From an uncultured bacterium (GTDB lineage: Bacteria > Cyanobacteriota > Vampirovibrionia > Gastranaerophilales > Gastranaerophilaceae): 64,000 bases of DNA. The stretch covers positions 62,001 through 126,000 of the forward strand of contig CADAYE010000001.1 in assembly GCA_902792085.1 (NCBI GenBank), written 5' to 3'. This document shows positions 53,545-63,159 of the stretch, piece by piece. How positions within the stretch are numbered: position 1 is the stretch's first letter; every line of letters begins with the position of its first letter. The notes beneath the pieces are model-generated. The model worked only from the letters and a program-made list of their open reading frames with translations, was not told the DNA's origin and did not search any database. Made by a program: the position numbers and the translations under genes.

Positions 53545-53667
53545 TGCACTATGTTGCACTATTCTGCACTCGTTAAATATCAAACACAAAGCGGGATAGA
53601 TGCTGAAACAAGTTCAGCATGATTAAATATCAGTGCAAAAGAGTGCAAAAATAAGGACAAAAGTGCA
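53545..53667. repeat. Inverted array of TGCACT hexamers at 10-bp spacing
   Basis: TGCACT at 53545, 53555 and 53565; AGTGCA at 53632, 53642 and 53662, with a decayed unit at 53652. The two arms face each other across 61 nt that contain a GCTGAAACAAGTTCAGC element flanked by TTAAATATCA direct repeats. Candidate transposase- or repressor-binding sites. The remainder of 53668-53808 shows no gene. Confidence 0.75.
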
Positions 53668-53808
53668 AGAATACTCCGGCAAATCTCTACACTATAAACC
53701 TGCCTTAAACTCCCAATAACTCGGCATCATAGCCAATAAGAACGCATCTAAACTGTCCTGAAAACATATAGTGGTTCAAACCCAATCCCCCTTACAAAAT
53801 TTAAATCA

Positions 53809-53850
53809 AAAAAACGACTTCATTAAGAAGTCGCTTTTTTTGAAAAAGTT

Positions 53851-53866
<16 letters not shown>
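53809..53866. other. attR: 58-bp direct repeat at intact tRNA-Tyr
   Basis: Same 58 bp as 40879-40936. It covers the acceptor 3' strand and part of the T arm of tRNA-Tyr plus its terminator. Confidence 0.88.
53811..53838 (-). terminator. Rho-independent terminator of tRNA-Tyr
   Basis: On the minus strand CGACTTC-TTAAT-GAAGTCG is followed by T residues. It lies within the duplicated att core, so a copy also occurs at 40881-40908. Confidence 0.88.
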
Positions 53867-53934
<68 letters not shown>

Positions 53935-53970
53935 TATATTTAATTGTCACTCTCGTTAGGTCTTTAAAAA

Positions 53971-54042
<72 letters not shown>

Positions 54043-54064
54043 TTATTTAGTTTTCCTTGATGCC

Positions 54065-54150
54065 TTCCGGCAGAAGGGAGTGCTTCCTCTCGGGAAATGT
54101 GACATTTAGTCACCTTTTCCTCGGCAGAGTCCCTGAACCACAAGGGCCTG
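54065..54150 (-). pseudogene. tRNA-Thr 5'-half remnant joined to a hairpin element
   Basis: On the minus strand GCCCTTGTGGTTCAGGG copies the acceptor and D-arm start of the neighbouring tRNA-Thr (GGT), then diverges into a long hairpin centred on GGTGAC-TAAAT-GTCAC. No anticodon or T arm can be folded. A broken tRNA gene is the simplest reading. Confidence 0.5.
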
Positions 54151-54203
54151 TGTTCAGAGTATCTTTTGAAAGAAACCTTAATATTGTATCCTTTCAAAAG
54201 ATT

Positions 54204-54276
54204 AGCCGGCAATGGGACTCGAACCTACAACCTACGGTTTACAAAACCGTTGCTCTGCCAATTGAGCTATGCCGGC
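54204..54276 (-). tRNA. tRNA-Thr (TGT)
   Basis: 73 nt. Acceptor GCCGGCA/TGCCGGC, discriminator T, anticodon stem ACGGT/ACCGT with loop TTTGTAA giving TGT, T arm AGGTTCGAGTCCC. Flanked on its 3' side by an inverted repeat ATCTTTTGAAAG/CTTTCAAAAGAT (54155-54202). Confidence 0.94.
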
Positions 54277-54379
54277 AACTTCTTTCGTAATTACTATTAT
54301 AAGCCAAAAAAACTTCATGTCAAGCAATTTTGTTTGACTTATAATTATATTTATTGAAAAACTTTTAAGGAGAATAGCC

Positions 54380-54721
54380 ATGATTAGAGCCATTGCACCG
54401 ATTTTTTTATTACTTATATCAAATATTTTTATGACTTTTGCTTGGTACGGACATTTGAAATTCAAATCATCTGCCCTGTGGGCTGTAATTTTGGTGAGTT
54501 GGGGGATAGCGTTCTTTGAATACTGTTTTCAGGTTCCTGCCAACCGCATCGGTTACTCAACCTACAATGCCGCTCAACTAAAAACTATTCAGGAAGTAAT
54601 TACTCTTGTAGTTTTTAGTTTCTTTTCGGTTTTTTATCTCAAAGAACAATTCAAATGGAACTACCTCGTTGGTTTTGCACTAATTGTTCTTGCCGTATTT
54701 TTTATCTTCAAAAAATGGTAA
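54380..54721 (+). CDS. DMT-family (DUF486) membrane protein
   Basis: 113 residues, four membrane helices, with SWGIAFFEYCFQVPANRIGY and QLKTIQEVITLVVFSFFSVF as in DUF486 proteins, a small branch of the drug/metabolite transporter superfamily with no settled substrate. AAGGAG precedes the ATG. It stands alone. Confidence 0.9.
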   Translation: MIRAIAPIFLLLISNIFMTFAWYGHLKFKSSALWAVILVSWGIAFFEYCFQVPANRIGYSTYNAAQLKTIQEVITLVVFSFFSVFYLKEQFKWNYLVGFALIVLAVFFIFKKW

Positions 54722-54728
54722 ATAATTT

Positions 54729-54821
54729 GTGAATTGTGAATTGTCGTTATCGGTGCTTAAGCACATATATGAATCGTTTAATTTGTAAAGGTCTATTCAC
54801 AACTCACAATTCACATTTCAC
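54729..54821. repeat. Palindromic intergenic repeat, copy 3
   Basis: GTGAATTGTGAATTGTCG on the left and ACAACTCACAATTCAC on the right are inverted; the centre has GTGC-TTAA-GCAC (54753-54764) and TAATTTGTAAAGGTC. It is the best preserved of the three copies. Confidence 0.88.
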
Positions 54822-54924
54822 TCACTTTGCCCTCTTGATTTCATGAATTTAGCGTTATAAAATGTACTTAGTCGAAATATTACACAAAAATTCAGGTTTG
54901 GAATCCTGAAGGAAAGAGGTAAAA

Positions 54925-55128
54925 ATGAAAGCAGATATTCATCCGGAATACAAAAAAACAGTTATCAAATGTGTATGCGGAAACGAAATTGAAACAGGTT
55001 CAGTTCAGGATAACATCACTGTTGAAATTTGCAACAAATGCCATCCGTTCTACACAGGACAACAAAAAATTCTTGACTCTGAAGGTAGAGTTGAAAGATT
55101 CAACAAAAGATACGGTAAGAAAAACTAA
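54925..55128 (+). CDS. rpmE: 50S ribosomal protein L31
   Basis: 67 residues. The zinc-binding form of L31: KCVCGNEIE and [15 protein letters not shown] hold four cysteines (residues 16, 18, 36 and 39), so this is the C+ paralogue. GGAAAGAGG precedes the ATG and a terminator follows. Confidence 0.96.
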   Translation: MKADIHPEYKKTVIKCVCGNEIETGSVQDNITVEICNKCHPFYTGQQKILDSEGRVERFNKRYGKKN

Positions 55129-55152
55129 TCCGTTAAAATACAGTTTTACAAA

Positions 55153-55187
55153 AAAAGACTTTGAAAACTTTTCAAAGTCTTTTAATT
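55153..55187 (+). terminator. Terminator after rpmE
   Basis: AAAAGACTTTGAAA pairs with TTTCAAAGTCTTTT (14 bp) over a 3-nt loop; a T-rich tail follows. Confidence 0.85.
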
Positions 55188-55326
55188 TTATTTTGGCAAT
55201 TATATGCTATTTTTCAGTAGAATGTCATTGCCGTAACATTGTATATAGTTACCAATATTTAATATTTTCATAAAGTTTGTGTTAATATGATTATATTATT
55301 TGGAATTAATGATATAGGGGATAGAG

Positions 55327-58300
55327 ATGAAAAAGATATTTTTCGCTTTGGTTTTAAGTACATTATTATCTGTTCCTGCATTTTCATATACAAGATATGA
55401 AGTGCCGGAAGATTCTGCGCATTATGCTTTTGATATTTATGATGCAGGGGAATCTTTTGATTATGATAATAAAGCGGTTACTTCTACATATAATCTTACA
55501 AACAATCAAATGAGGGCTCTTTTTGATGCGGCAAAAAAATGGACAGAATATATCAATTTTACTCCGAATAATTTACCGATTTACAGAATTTATTCTTCAA
55601 ACGAACTTAATGCGTCTGCATCAAGCGGCTATTATGAAGTCACAAATTCAGATTATATGTACACATTAATAAATTCAATGATGACTAATAAGCAGGTAAT
55701 TCCTGATGAAGATGAACCTTTACCGGAATTTCACGGGCTGATTGAAGTCGGTCTTGGCTTAATTGAATCAGAACCTAAATGGAACAATTATGATGGTGCT
55801 TCGGCTATTTTTAAAGAGCACTTGCCTGATATATATTCAACTATGATTCATGAAATGTACCATTCAATTGGTCTTGCAAGCGGTGCATCTCAATACAAGG
55901 TAAAACAAGATGATTTTGGTTATTATTTTTCCAAAAATGTAAATTCTCCTATTTCAATTTGGGACAGTTATTTGAGGATATATAAGGGAAATATTTCTTC
56001 CGCATCATATTATAATCCTGCGCTTGAAATTGCCTCTGCTCGGGGTATGTCTCTAAAAATTGATAATATGGATGAGGGTGGAATTTTTGATATTTTGAAT
56101 TATGCTCCGTATTTTGCGGGAAAAGAAACTTTAAAAGTTCTTACGGGATTAAATAATGCTTCTGTTGAAGATATGGAAGCGTATATAATGTATAAAGGCG
56201 GATTGAAAAATTATTCTAATTATTATGATGCTTTGGCAAAGCGTCCTTTGGTTTTGGGGCTGCCTGTCAATGTAATAGAAGATTCCAGACCGGAATTATC
56301 CCATATTGAACTTAAAAACAGTTTTATGTCACACCAGAATTATCAGAACTGGGCAATACTTATGGAAGCCGAATTGGCGGTATTAAAAGACCTTGGCTAT
56401 GATGTTGATATGAGAAAATATTTTGGTCAATCTTATTATCTTGATAATATGTCAGAGGTTTTTACAAGAGGTTATGGTGATGTTTGGGATGAAACATCAG
56501 GCATGTATTCAGGCAGAAGTACGACAGAAAATGGTATAGGTCTGCATATTTACGGTGATAATAACAATATTACTCAGGTTTCGGATATATTATCTGATGG
56601 TAAATATACAATCGGAGCAAGAATTGATGGTGTAAATAACTCATATATTCTTAATACCGGAAATAAAATTGATACTGCAGGTGCAGGGAGTATCGGTATT
56701 GCAACTATGTGGGGTAAGAATCATACAATTACATTAAATTCGGGTTCAGAAGTAACCGCAAAGGGTGATGGCGGTGTGGCTGCCGAATTTGATTTCGGTA
56801 AAAATGTAATGGGTGAATTATATTCCGGTAGAGGTTCATATTCTGAATTTGACGGAAAGAAGAACCCCATTGCCGAAGATGTATTACAGGGACCTTTGGT
56901 TGAAAATTTCAATGTATCAGGTAAACTTGAAGGTCAAAAGGCATCAATTTATATTTCCGAAAATGCGCATGTAAAAAATATCAATATAGAAAACGGTTCA
57001 AGCGTAAAAGGTGATATTATTTCCGAATGGAATTCAGTTCAGTCTGGAGCAGGTATGTATGTTCAGGATAGCGAAGGTCAACCTGTGACAGGTGAGGATG
57101 TAAGTAAAATTTATTTTACAAATTTGAATTTTGGAAATGGAACTGATGCTTACGAGGGTAGTTTTTCTGATAACATCACAGGGGAAAATGACACATTTAA
57201 TACCTTAAAAATGAATGTGAACGGAACTCTGAATTTTGGAAATTCAACCGAATCAAAAACTATTGATGTGTATAATATCACGAATAACGGAGTATTGAAT
57301 ATTACCGGTAACACATCAATAAAAACTCAAAATGCTGAAGAAAGTATTACAGGAAGTGGTGCAATCAATGTTTCTGACGGTAAAATATTAGAAACTTTCA
57401 ATGTATCAAATATTAATAACGAATTGCGTCTTAATGCGGGTGAACTTGATACAAGTAATCAGACAAAAGAAAATATAAAAATCAATAAGTTAGTTACATC
57501 AGATGGTTCAAAATTTGATGTTGATTTGGGAGATACATTTAATATAACAGATACTTCAGGAAGTACCGGAACGACTGAAATTTCAAGAGTTTATGCCGAT
57601 AAGGGTGAAGTTTCCCAACTCAAAGCAAAAGGAACGGATTATGAAAAACCTCTGTTTACAAATGCTTCGGTTGATTTAGGAACTTCATCAACAAATGTTT
57701 ATTATGACGGGGAAAAATATACTCTGTCACAAGACAGTTCAAAACAAAATCTTGTAGTGAGTTCTGTTTCAGCATCAAACGGTGTTGGTGATGCCGCACA
57801 GGATGCAAAAACATCTAATTATATTGTTGCGGAAGGTGAAATTCAAAATGCAGATGGCGGAACAGTTACGGGAAAAACTTTTGAAGTCAGTGGTGACAGT
57901 CTGAATTTTAATGGTCATAAAGGTTTGATTATTGACGGAACTACAAATCCGCAAGGTACGACAATAAAAACTACAACTTTAAATGCTTCAGAAGGCGGTG
58001 AAAATAAAGGAACCTATACTGTTCAAAATGGTGGTATGTTAAATATTGTATCAGGTTCTGATAATCCTCATGTTTCAATTGTAAGCAGTAATAACGCTGT
58101 ATATTTAGACAATGGTTCAAATGTTATTTTGAAGTCTGATAAAGGTTCTGAAGTTGTTGTTGCTGGTAAAATTACTGGCGAAAGTATTGAAAATTCAAAA
58201 GTTGTTGCTTATGGAGATAATGTTATTCTCAATAATACTGAGAATGTAGCATTATATAGTGAAGCAAATAATCTTGAATTAAACGGACAACTTTCAAATA

Positions 58301-59829
58301 CAACTATCAATGCAGCAGGTGGTGAAATTAATGTTAATAAGGATTCTGCATTGGCGGGCGGAACAAATTCTCTTATCTTAAACGGAGCAAATATAAATCT
58401 GCAAAATAATGAAGTCACTCCGATTGATTTGTCAAAATTATATCTTAATGAGGACACCAATTTGGCAATTGATGTGGATATAAAAAACGGTAAGGCAGAT
58501 ACTTTTGTTTTTGAAAATGAAGATGATGCAATTACTAATTACGGAACAATTAATATTGACAATGTAAATCTTGTTAATACCAATGAGCGTACGATTTTAA
58601 CACAAGATAATTATGAAGTACCAATTATCAGTCCTGAATTTAAAAATATGGAATTAAAAAGGTCGGTAGTTTTTGGATTGAAACCTCAGTCTTTAACAAC
58701 TCCGATTTATAAATACAATACGAATTTCGGCGTTATGGAAGACGGAACTGTCGTATTTGGACTTGCAAGATCAGGAAGCGGTTATGACAGTTACAACCCC
58801 GCGGTTACGGTAAGTCCTGTTGCTGCACAGTTGGGCGGATATTTAAGTCAGTTAAATTCTTATGACGAAGCATTCAGAAATTTGGATATGAAAATGCTTA
58901 TGACTCGTGAAGAACGACAGGCTTACAAGATGGCAAATCGTTATGCTTCGGAAGTTCAGCCACAAGTATTCAGTCCGACTTATTTGCCTGAAAAAGACAG
59001 TGCAGGATGGTTCAGACCTTATGCAAGTTTTGAAAAAGTAAATCTTAAAGGCGGTCCTAATGCCGAAAATGTAATGTATGGTTCATACTTTGGCGGTGAT
59101 TCTAAAATGTATGAAACTAAAAACGGCTGGGATTATCAATATTCTGTTTATATCGGGTATAATGGTTCACACCAGAACTATCAGGGTAATTCAATATACC
59201 AAAACGGCGGTAATTTAGGTGCAACGGGAATATGGTATAAAGGCGATTTCTTTACTGCGTTAACTGCAAATGTCGGAGCAAGTGTAGCAGATGCATCTAC
59301 AATGTATGGCAGTGAAGATTTCCCTATGTTAATGACAGGTGTTGCAAGTAAGACAGGATATAATTGGGAACTTGCAAAGGGTAAATTCATAATTCAGCCA
59401 AGTTGGTTAATGAGTTATACCTTTGTAAATACTTTTGATTATACAAATTCTGCGGGAGTAAGAATTAAATCTGATCCGTTACATGCAATAAATATGGCAC
59501 CGGGCTTGAAATTTATCGGGAATTTAAAACATGGTTGGCAGCCTTATGTGGGAGTTCAGATGGTCTGGAACATAATGGATGATACACATTTCAAGGCACA
59601 AAATGTTTCATTACCGAATATGAGTGTAAAACCGTACATTCAATATGGTGTCGGATTACAAAAACGCTGGGGCGAAAGGTTTACTGGCTTTGCTCAGGCT
59701 ATGCTTCGCAACGGCGGAAGAAATGGTATTGCTTTATCTGCCGGCTTTAGATGGGCAATAGGTAAAGACCCGTCTGCTAAGAAGACGGAAAATAAAACTT
59801 TATCAAGTGCAAAACCAATAATAAAATAA
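55327..59829 (+). CDS. Autotransporter with N-terminal HExxH protease-like domain
   Basis: 1500 residues. Signal peptide 1-20. Residues about 20-380 form a globular domain with a zinc-protease motif HEMYHSIGLASG (about 174-185). A long Asn/Gly/Thr-rich region (about 400-1130) has the regular short strands of a beta-helix passenger. The last 280 residues from GWFRPYASFEKV to SAGFRWAIG form an autotransporter beta-barrel, followed by an unusual 25-residue Lys-rich end. It should display a possible protease on the cell surface and proves an outer membrane. AGGGGATAGAG precedes the ATG. Confidence 0.9.
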   Translation: MKKIFFALVLSTLLSVPAFSYTRYEVPEDSAHYAFDIYDAGESFDYDNKAVTSTYNLTNNQMRALFDAAKKWTEYINFTPNNLPIYRIYSSNELNASASSGYYEVTNSDYMYTLINSMMTNKQVIPDEDEPLPEFHGLIEVGLGLIESEPKWNNYDGASAIFKEHLPDIYSTMIHEMYHSIGLASGASQYKVKQDDFGYYFSKNVNSPISIWDSYLRIYKGNISSASYYNPALEIASARGMSLKIDNMDEGGIFDILNYAPYFAGKETLKVLTGLNNASVEDMEAYIMYKGGLKNYSNYYDALAKRPLVLGLPVNVIEDSRPELSHIELKNSFMSHQNYQNWAILMEAELAVLKDLGYDVDMRKYFGQSYYLDNMSEVFTRGYGDVWDETSGMYSGRSTTENGIGLHIYGDNNNITQVSDILSDGKYTIGARIDGVNNSYILNTGNKIDTAGAGSIGIATMWGKNHTITLNSGSEVTAKGDGGVAAEFDFGKNVMGELYSGRGSYSEFDGKKNPIAEDVLQGPLVENFNVSGKLEGQKASIYISENAHVKNINIENGSSVKGDIISEWNSVQSGAGMYVQDSEGQPVTGEDVSKIYFTNLNFGNGTDAYEGSFSDNITGENDTFNTLKMNVNGTLNFGNSTESKTIDVYNITNNGVLNITGNTSIKTQNAEESITGSGAINVSDGKILETFNVSNINNELRLNAGELDTSNQTKENIKINKLVTSDGSKFDVDLGDTFNITDTSGSTGTTEISRVYADKGEVSQLKAKGTDYEKPLFTNASVDLGTSSTNVYYDGEKYTLSQDSSKQNLVVSSVSASNGVGDAAQDAKTSNYIVAEGEIQNADGGTVTGKTFEVSGDSLNFNGHKGLIIDGTTNPQGTTIKTTTLNASEGGENKGTYTVQNGGMLNIVSGSDNPHVSIVSSNNAVYLDNGSNVILKSDKGSEVVVAGKITGESIENSKVVAYGDNVILNNTENVALYSEANNLELNGQLSNTTINAAGGEINVNKDSALAGGTNSLILNGANINLQNNEVTPIDLSKLYLNEDTNLAIDVDIKNGKADTFVFENEDDAITNYGTINIDNVNLVNTNERTILTQDNYEVPIISPEFKNMELKRSVVFGLKPQSLTTPIYKYNTNFGVMEDGTVVFGLARSGSGYDSYNPAVTVSPVAAQLGGYLSQLNSYDEAFRNLDMKMLMTREERQAYKMANRYASEVQPQVFSPTYLPEKDSAGWFRPYASFEKVNLKGGPNAENVMYGSYFGGDSKMYETKNGWDYQYSVYIGYNGSHQNYQGNSIYQNGGNLGATGIWYKGDFFTALTANVGASVADASTMYGSEDFPMLMTGVASKTGYNWELAKGKFIIQPSWLMSYTFVNTFDYTNSAGVRIKSDPLHAINMAPGLKFIGNLKHGWQPYVGVQMVWNIMDDTHFKAQNVSLPNMSVKPYIQYGVGLQKRWGERFTGFAQAMLRNGGRNGIALSAGFRWAIGKDPSAKKTENKTLSSAKPIIK

Positions 59830-59833
59830 TAAA

Positions 59834-59868
59834 AAACAGGCTGCCAAATTGACAGCCTGTTTTTTTTA
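59834..59868. terminator. Terminator after autotransporter gene
   Basis: AACAGGCTG pairs with CAGCCTGTT (9 bp), then T residues. It separates the autotransporter from the convergent prs gene. Confidence 0.9.
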
Positions 59869-59885
59869 TAAATATATTAACTTAC

Positions 59886-60905
59886 TTAATTAACCTGCAT
59901 TTCTTTTTCAAAACCAAATAAAGAACTTACTGATTCATCATCATGAATTCTTGCTATTGCCTGAGCAAGTAACGGTGCTACAGAAAGTTGTTTAATATTA
60001 GACGGCATTTTGCTCATATCAAGCGGAATGGTATTTGTTACAATACATTCCGTTATAGGTGCAGAACCTAATCTTTCAACCGCAGGACCTGAGAAAACAG
60101 GGTGAGTTGCGCCGACATAGATTTCTTTTGCCCCTCTTGATTTTAGTAATTTTGCCGCTTCACAGATTGTTCCTGCCGTATCAATAATATCATCAAACAT
60201 TAAACAAACCTTGCCTTCAATATCACCGATAACATTTGTAGCAATTGCTTCATTGTGCTTGTCACGGCGTTTGTCAATAATTGCTATAGGACAATCAAGT
60301 CTTTTTGCAAAATATCTTGTTCTGTTAGCTCCACCCATATCGGGGGAAACAGCAACCATTTCATCAGGGTTGATATTTAAACTTTTAATATAATTAGTCA
60401 AAATTGGAGCAGCAAAAATATGGTCAACAAGAATGTTGAAAAATCCCTGAATTTGACCTGTGTGTAAATCCATTGCAAGAACTCTGTCTGTTCCTGCTGT
60501 TGTGAGTAAATCTGCAACGAGTTTTGCCGTAATGGCTTCTCTGCCCGAAGTTTTTCTGTCTTGTCTTGCATAACCGTAGTATGGGATAACGGCAGTAATT
60601 GATTTTGCACTTGCACGCTTAAATGCATCAATAATAATTAATAATTCCATAAGGTTTTCATTAACGGGATTACAAATCGGCTGAATGATAAAAACATCAT
60701 CTCCTCTGACACTTTCTTTGACTTGAACATAAATTTCTCCGTCAGAGAAATTCTTAACAACCATAGGTCCGATATTTGTTCCGAGTTCATTTGCAATTTC
60801 CTGTGCTAATGCAGGGTTCGAACGACCTGCAAAAAGTTTGATGTCATGATTAGGACTAATAGCCCTTTCTAATTCAGGATAAGTTTTTTCTTCAATAGCA
60901 GCCAT
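59886..60905 (-). CDS. prs: Ribose-phosphate pyrophosphokinase
   Basis: 339 residues, full length. Makes PRPP, the substrate of Upp and NadC in this window. Seen: KLFAGRSNPALAQEIA, FSDGEIYVQ, YYGYARQDRK, MDLHTGQIQGFF, KRRDKHN and the PRPP loop FDDIIDTAGTI. AAAGGAA precedes the ATG. Confidence 0.97.
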   Translation of the reverse strand: MAAIEEKTYPELERAISPNHDIKLFAGRSNPALAQEIANELGTNIGPMVVKNFSDGEIYVQVKESVRGDDVFIIQPICNPVNENLMELLIIIDAFKRASAKSITAVIPYYGYARQDRKTSGREAITAKLVADLLTTAGTDRVLAMDLHTGQIQGFFNILVDHIFAAPILTNYIKSLNINPDEMVAVSPDMGGANRTRYFAKRLDCPIAIIDKRRDKHNEAIATNVIGDIEGKVCLMFDDIIDTAGTICEAAKLLKSRGAKEIYVGATHPVFSGPAVERLGSAPITECIVTNTIPLDMSKMPSNIKQLSVAPLLAQAIARIHDDESVSSLFGFEKEMQVN

Positions 60906-60945
60906 TTATATTTAATTCCTTTCCATACTCACACTGGCATGATGT

Positions 60946-60974
60946 ATTATAAATTTTACAGACATTAACTTCAA
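60946..60974 (-). promoter_or_regulatory. Sigma-70-type promoter of prs
   Basis: On the minus strand TTGAAG and TATAAT are 17 nt apart, the optimal spacing, with the -10 box about 40 nt before the ATG. The rest of 60906-61206 holds only a small palindrome CACTACT-AAAT-AGTAGTG-like at 61043-61060. Confidence 0.65.
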
Positions 60975-61172
60975 GTCAGTTTTAAGTTTTGTAATATCAA
61001 AAAATCTGTAAATTTTATTTTTTGCTATACAATTTTTTTTGCCACTACTAAATAGTAGTGACGGATTAGAGGAATTTTCAATGCATAACAAATACTTTAT
61101 AATCTTATAATAAATTCTAAAAAATATATTGCTCAAGCCGAAATATAGGAGGGAAATAGCAATGTAAAATAT

Positions 61173-61200
61173 TTGAAAAAAATAATTTTATTTGTAAAAT
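61173..61200 (+). promoter_or_regulatory. Promoter of the lipoprotein gene, likely leaderless
   Basis: TTGAAA (61173-61178) and TAAAAT (61195-61200) are 16 nt apart, and the -10 box ends 6 nt before the ATG at 61207. Confidence 0.55.
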
Positions 61201-61206
61201 ACTTGT

Positions 61207-61773
61207 ATGAAAAAAATATGGATTTTATTTTTAATATGTTTATTTATAACTTGTCCTGTTTTGGGTTGTCCTGTAACAAAAAACCAGCCGATTACTCATC
61301 CTGACGGAACTATTGAATACGATTTTTCTAAACAATCTCAAACCAAAGCAAGTAAAATATTATATAAATTTGTCTTGAAAGAATTAAATAAAACTCCAAA
61401 AGAAGCACAAGATTTTGCAAATATAACCCCAAAAACAGTAAGTGCTTTTGAAACCGATTTGAACGGTGACGGTAAAAAAGAAATTATTGGTGTTGTTTTT
61501 TCAACATATTATTCTTGCACAGAAGGTTTTAAATTATTTATATTAGAGCAACAAAATAATATTGAATATATAGATTTGTCGGACATACATATTCTGCCAA
61601 ATGAAAAAATATATATAAATAATATTGTTATAAATAATTATAAAGAAATCAAAGCAAAATGTTATAATAACCATTATCGTTTAAAAGGTGAATTTGTTGA
61701 AAGCACAATATATTTACTCTTTCAAAATAATAGTTATGAATATAATTATTTAAAAATGAAAGTAAATATATAA
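61207..61773 (+). CDS. Putative lipoprotein with Ca2+-binding-like loop
   Basis: 188 residues. Signal peptide with lipobox VLGC (Cys21), so the mature protein is probably lipid-anchored. DLNGDGKKEIIGVVF near residue 87-101 looks like a dockerin or FG-GAP-type calcium loop. No catalytic motif seen; family not recognised. No ribosome site precedes the ATG. Confidence 0.72.
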   Translation: MKKIWILFLICLFITCPVLGCPVTKNQPITHPDGTIEYDFSKQSQTKASKILYKFVLKELNKTPKEAQDFANITPKTVSAFETDLNGDGKKEIIGVVFSTYYSCTEGFKLFILEQQNNIEYIDLSDIHILPNEKIYINNIVINNYKEIKAKCYNNHYRLKGEFVESTIYLLFQNNSYEYNYLKMKVNI

Positions 61774-61847
61774 TATTTTTGTAATGAATTAAACCAGAAA
61801 AGTGTTATTTATATAACACTTTAGATGTAGTATGAAAGGACAATTTT

Positions 61848-62942
61848 ATGACAAAAACATTAGACGAATTTTATACAGATTTAGGTATACGAGAATCAAG
61901 TGGTAATTATAAAGCAAAGAATAGATATGGTTATTTAGGTAAATACCAAATGGGTGAGTCTGCAATGATTGATGCAGGATATTATAAAAAGCCTTCACAC
62001 AATTATAATAATGATTGGTCAGGTCAATTTACAGGTAAAGACGGTGTTTATAGTGTAGAAGATTTTTTAAATAATAAACAAGCGCAAGAAAATGCCCAAA
62101 AAGCATTTAAGCAAGCGCAATGGCGTTATTTGCAAAATTCAGGTGCTACAAAATACTTGGGACAAACAATTAATGGAATTAAAATAACTCCAGCAGCCTT
62201 ATTAGGAGGAGCACATATCGGAGGGCATGTTAAAGTTAGTGATTATGTGCATAGTGGAGGGAAAATTGACGGTAAAGATGCCAATGGAGTACCTGTAAGT
62301 GAGTATATGCACAGATTTCAAGATTATGATGTTTCAGGTATTACAGGATTGAAATTTGATAATATCTCAGAAAATATTAATCAACAATCTGTTGTTACTC
62401 AAGAGCCACATGAAACTAATAGTGTTCCTACTCCAAACAATATAAACTCAGATACTAATAATGCTCTATTCAAATTATTTGCAGAATACAACGCTTACCA
62501 ACAAAACAACCTTCCTGATCTAAATGATTTGATGGTCAACCCTATTGAACAACAAATTCAAAAAACAAATCCATGGGATATGATCCCAATGGCTATACCT
62601 GAAAGTTTAAGACAACCTTCAGGTGTTCCAACAGGTCAGGCTGCAAATTTTGATATCAATCAACTTGCAAATATGTTAGGAATTCAATTACCTGATGTAC
62701 AATCTACAAATCAACCTAAACAGGATTCAGGCTTATTCGGTTACACAAATCCATTAACTGGCAGCAATCATATATACACAAGAGAAGAAGTTGGTGCGAT
62801 GACTACGGATGAATTTGCCAAACATGAAAAAGAAATTGATGCACAAACAAGAGCATTCAATGGTACAATGCCGACCAATGGTGACATGCAGCGAGAAGCA
62901 ATAAAACTGCGCCTCGCATTAAACGGCAACGCCTCCAATTAG
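61848..62942 (+). CDS. Lysozyme-like / lytic transglycosylase-like protein
   Basis: 364 residues. GIRESSGNYKAKNRYGYLGK followed by YQMG (residues 13-36) has the catalytic Glu and the Gly-x-Tyr-Gln pattern of lysozyme-fold muramidases, and LGGAHIGGH later fits the fold. From residue 175 the chain is Gln/Asn/Pro-rich and low in complexity. No signal peptide. A frame-shifted tail fragment related to the lipase C-terminus lies just after the stop. AAAGGA precedes the ATG. Confidence 0.75.
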   Translation: MTKTLDEFYTDLGIRESSGNYKAKNRYGYLGKYQMGESAMIDAGYYKKPSHNYNNDWSGQFTGKDGVYSVEDFLNNKQAQENAQKAFKQAQWRYLQNSGATKYLGQTINGIKITPAALLGGAHIGGHVKVSDYVHSGGKIDGKDANGVPVSEYMHRFQDYDVSGITGLKFDNISENINQQSVVTQEPHETNSVPTPNNINSDTNNALFKLFAEYNAYQQNNLPDLNDLMVNPIEQQIQKTNPWDMIPMAIPESLRQPSGVPTGQAANFDINQLANMLGIQLPDVQSTNQPKQDSGLFGYTNPLTGSNHIYTREEVGAMTTDEFAKHEKEIDAQTRAFNGTMPTNGDMQREAIKLRLALNGNASN

Positions 62943-62965
62943 TAAAAATATTCATTTTTACATAA

Positions 62966-63091
62966 TTGTCGGTCTGGTACTACGTACCTGCCTCTGCTCG
63001 GCTTGGTGGCGGTGTTGTGTATGTAAATTCATATACCCGTTCCGATGGAACACAAGTTAAAGGTTACTACCGTTCAAAACCGAGATTTTAA
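62966..63091 (+). pseudogene. Remnant of a C-terminal tail module (YTRSDGT type)
   Basis: Frame 2 relative to the preceding gene reads GGGVVYVNSYTRSDGTQVKG then YYRSKPRF and stop. The end of the lipase protein at 48683 reads YVNSYTRSDGTEVKGYYRS. No start codon fits, so this is a tail detached by frameshift or a fragment of a lost gene. Confidence 0.65.
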
Positions 63092-63159
63092 ATTCATATC
63101 CATTAAATTAATGATGTGAAATTGTTGATTTTAGCCTAAAATAGTGTAAAATATAATAG

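Noticed and set aside
53771-53800. GTGGTTCAAACCC resembling a tRNA T arm on the plus strand
   Set aside because: No matching acceptor or anticodon arm can be folded around it.
61155-61168. Strong GGAGGG site followed by ATG and an immediate TAA stop, a possible start-stop regulatory element
   Set aside because: It lies upstream of the likely -35 box of the next gene, so it would not be on that mRNA.
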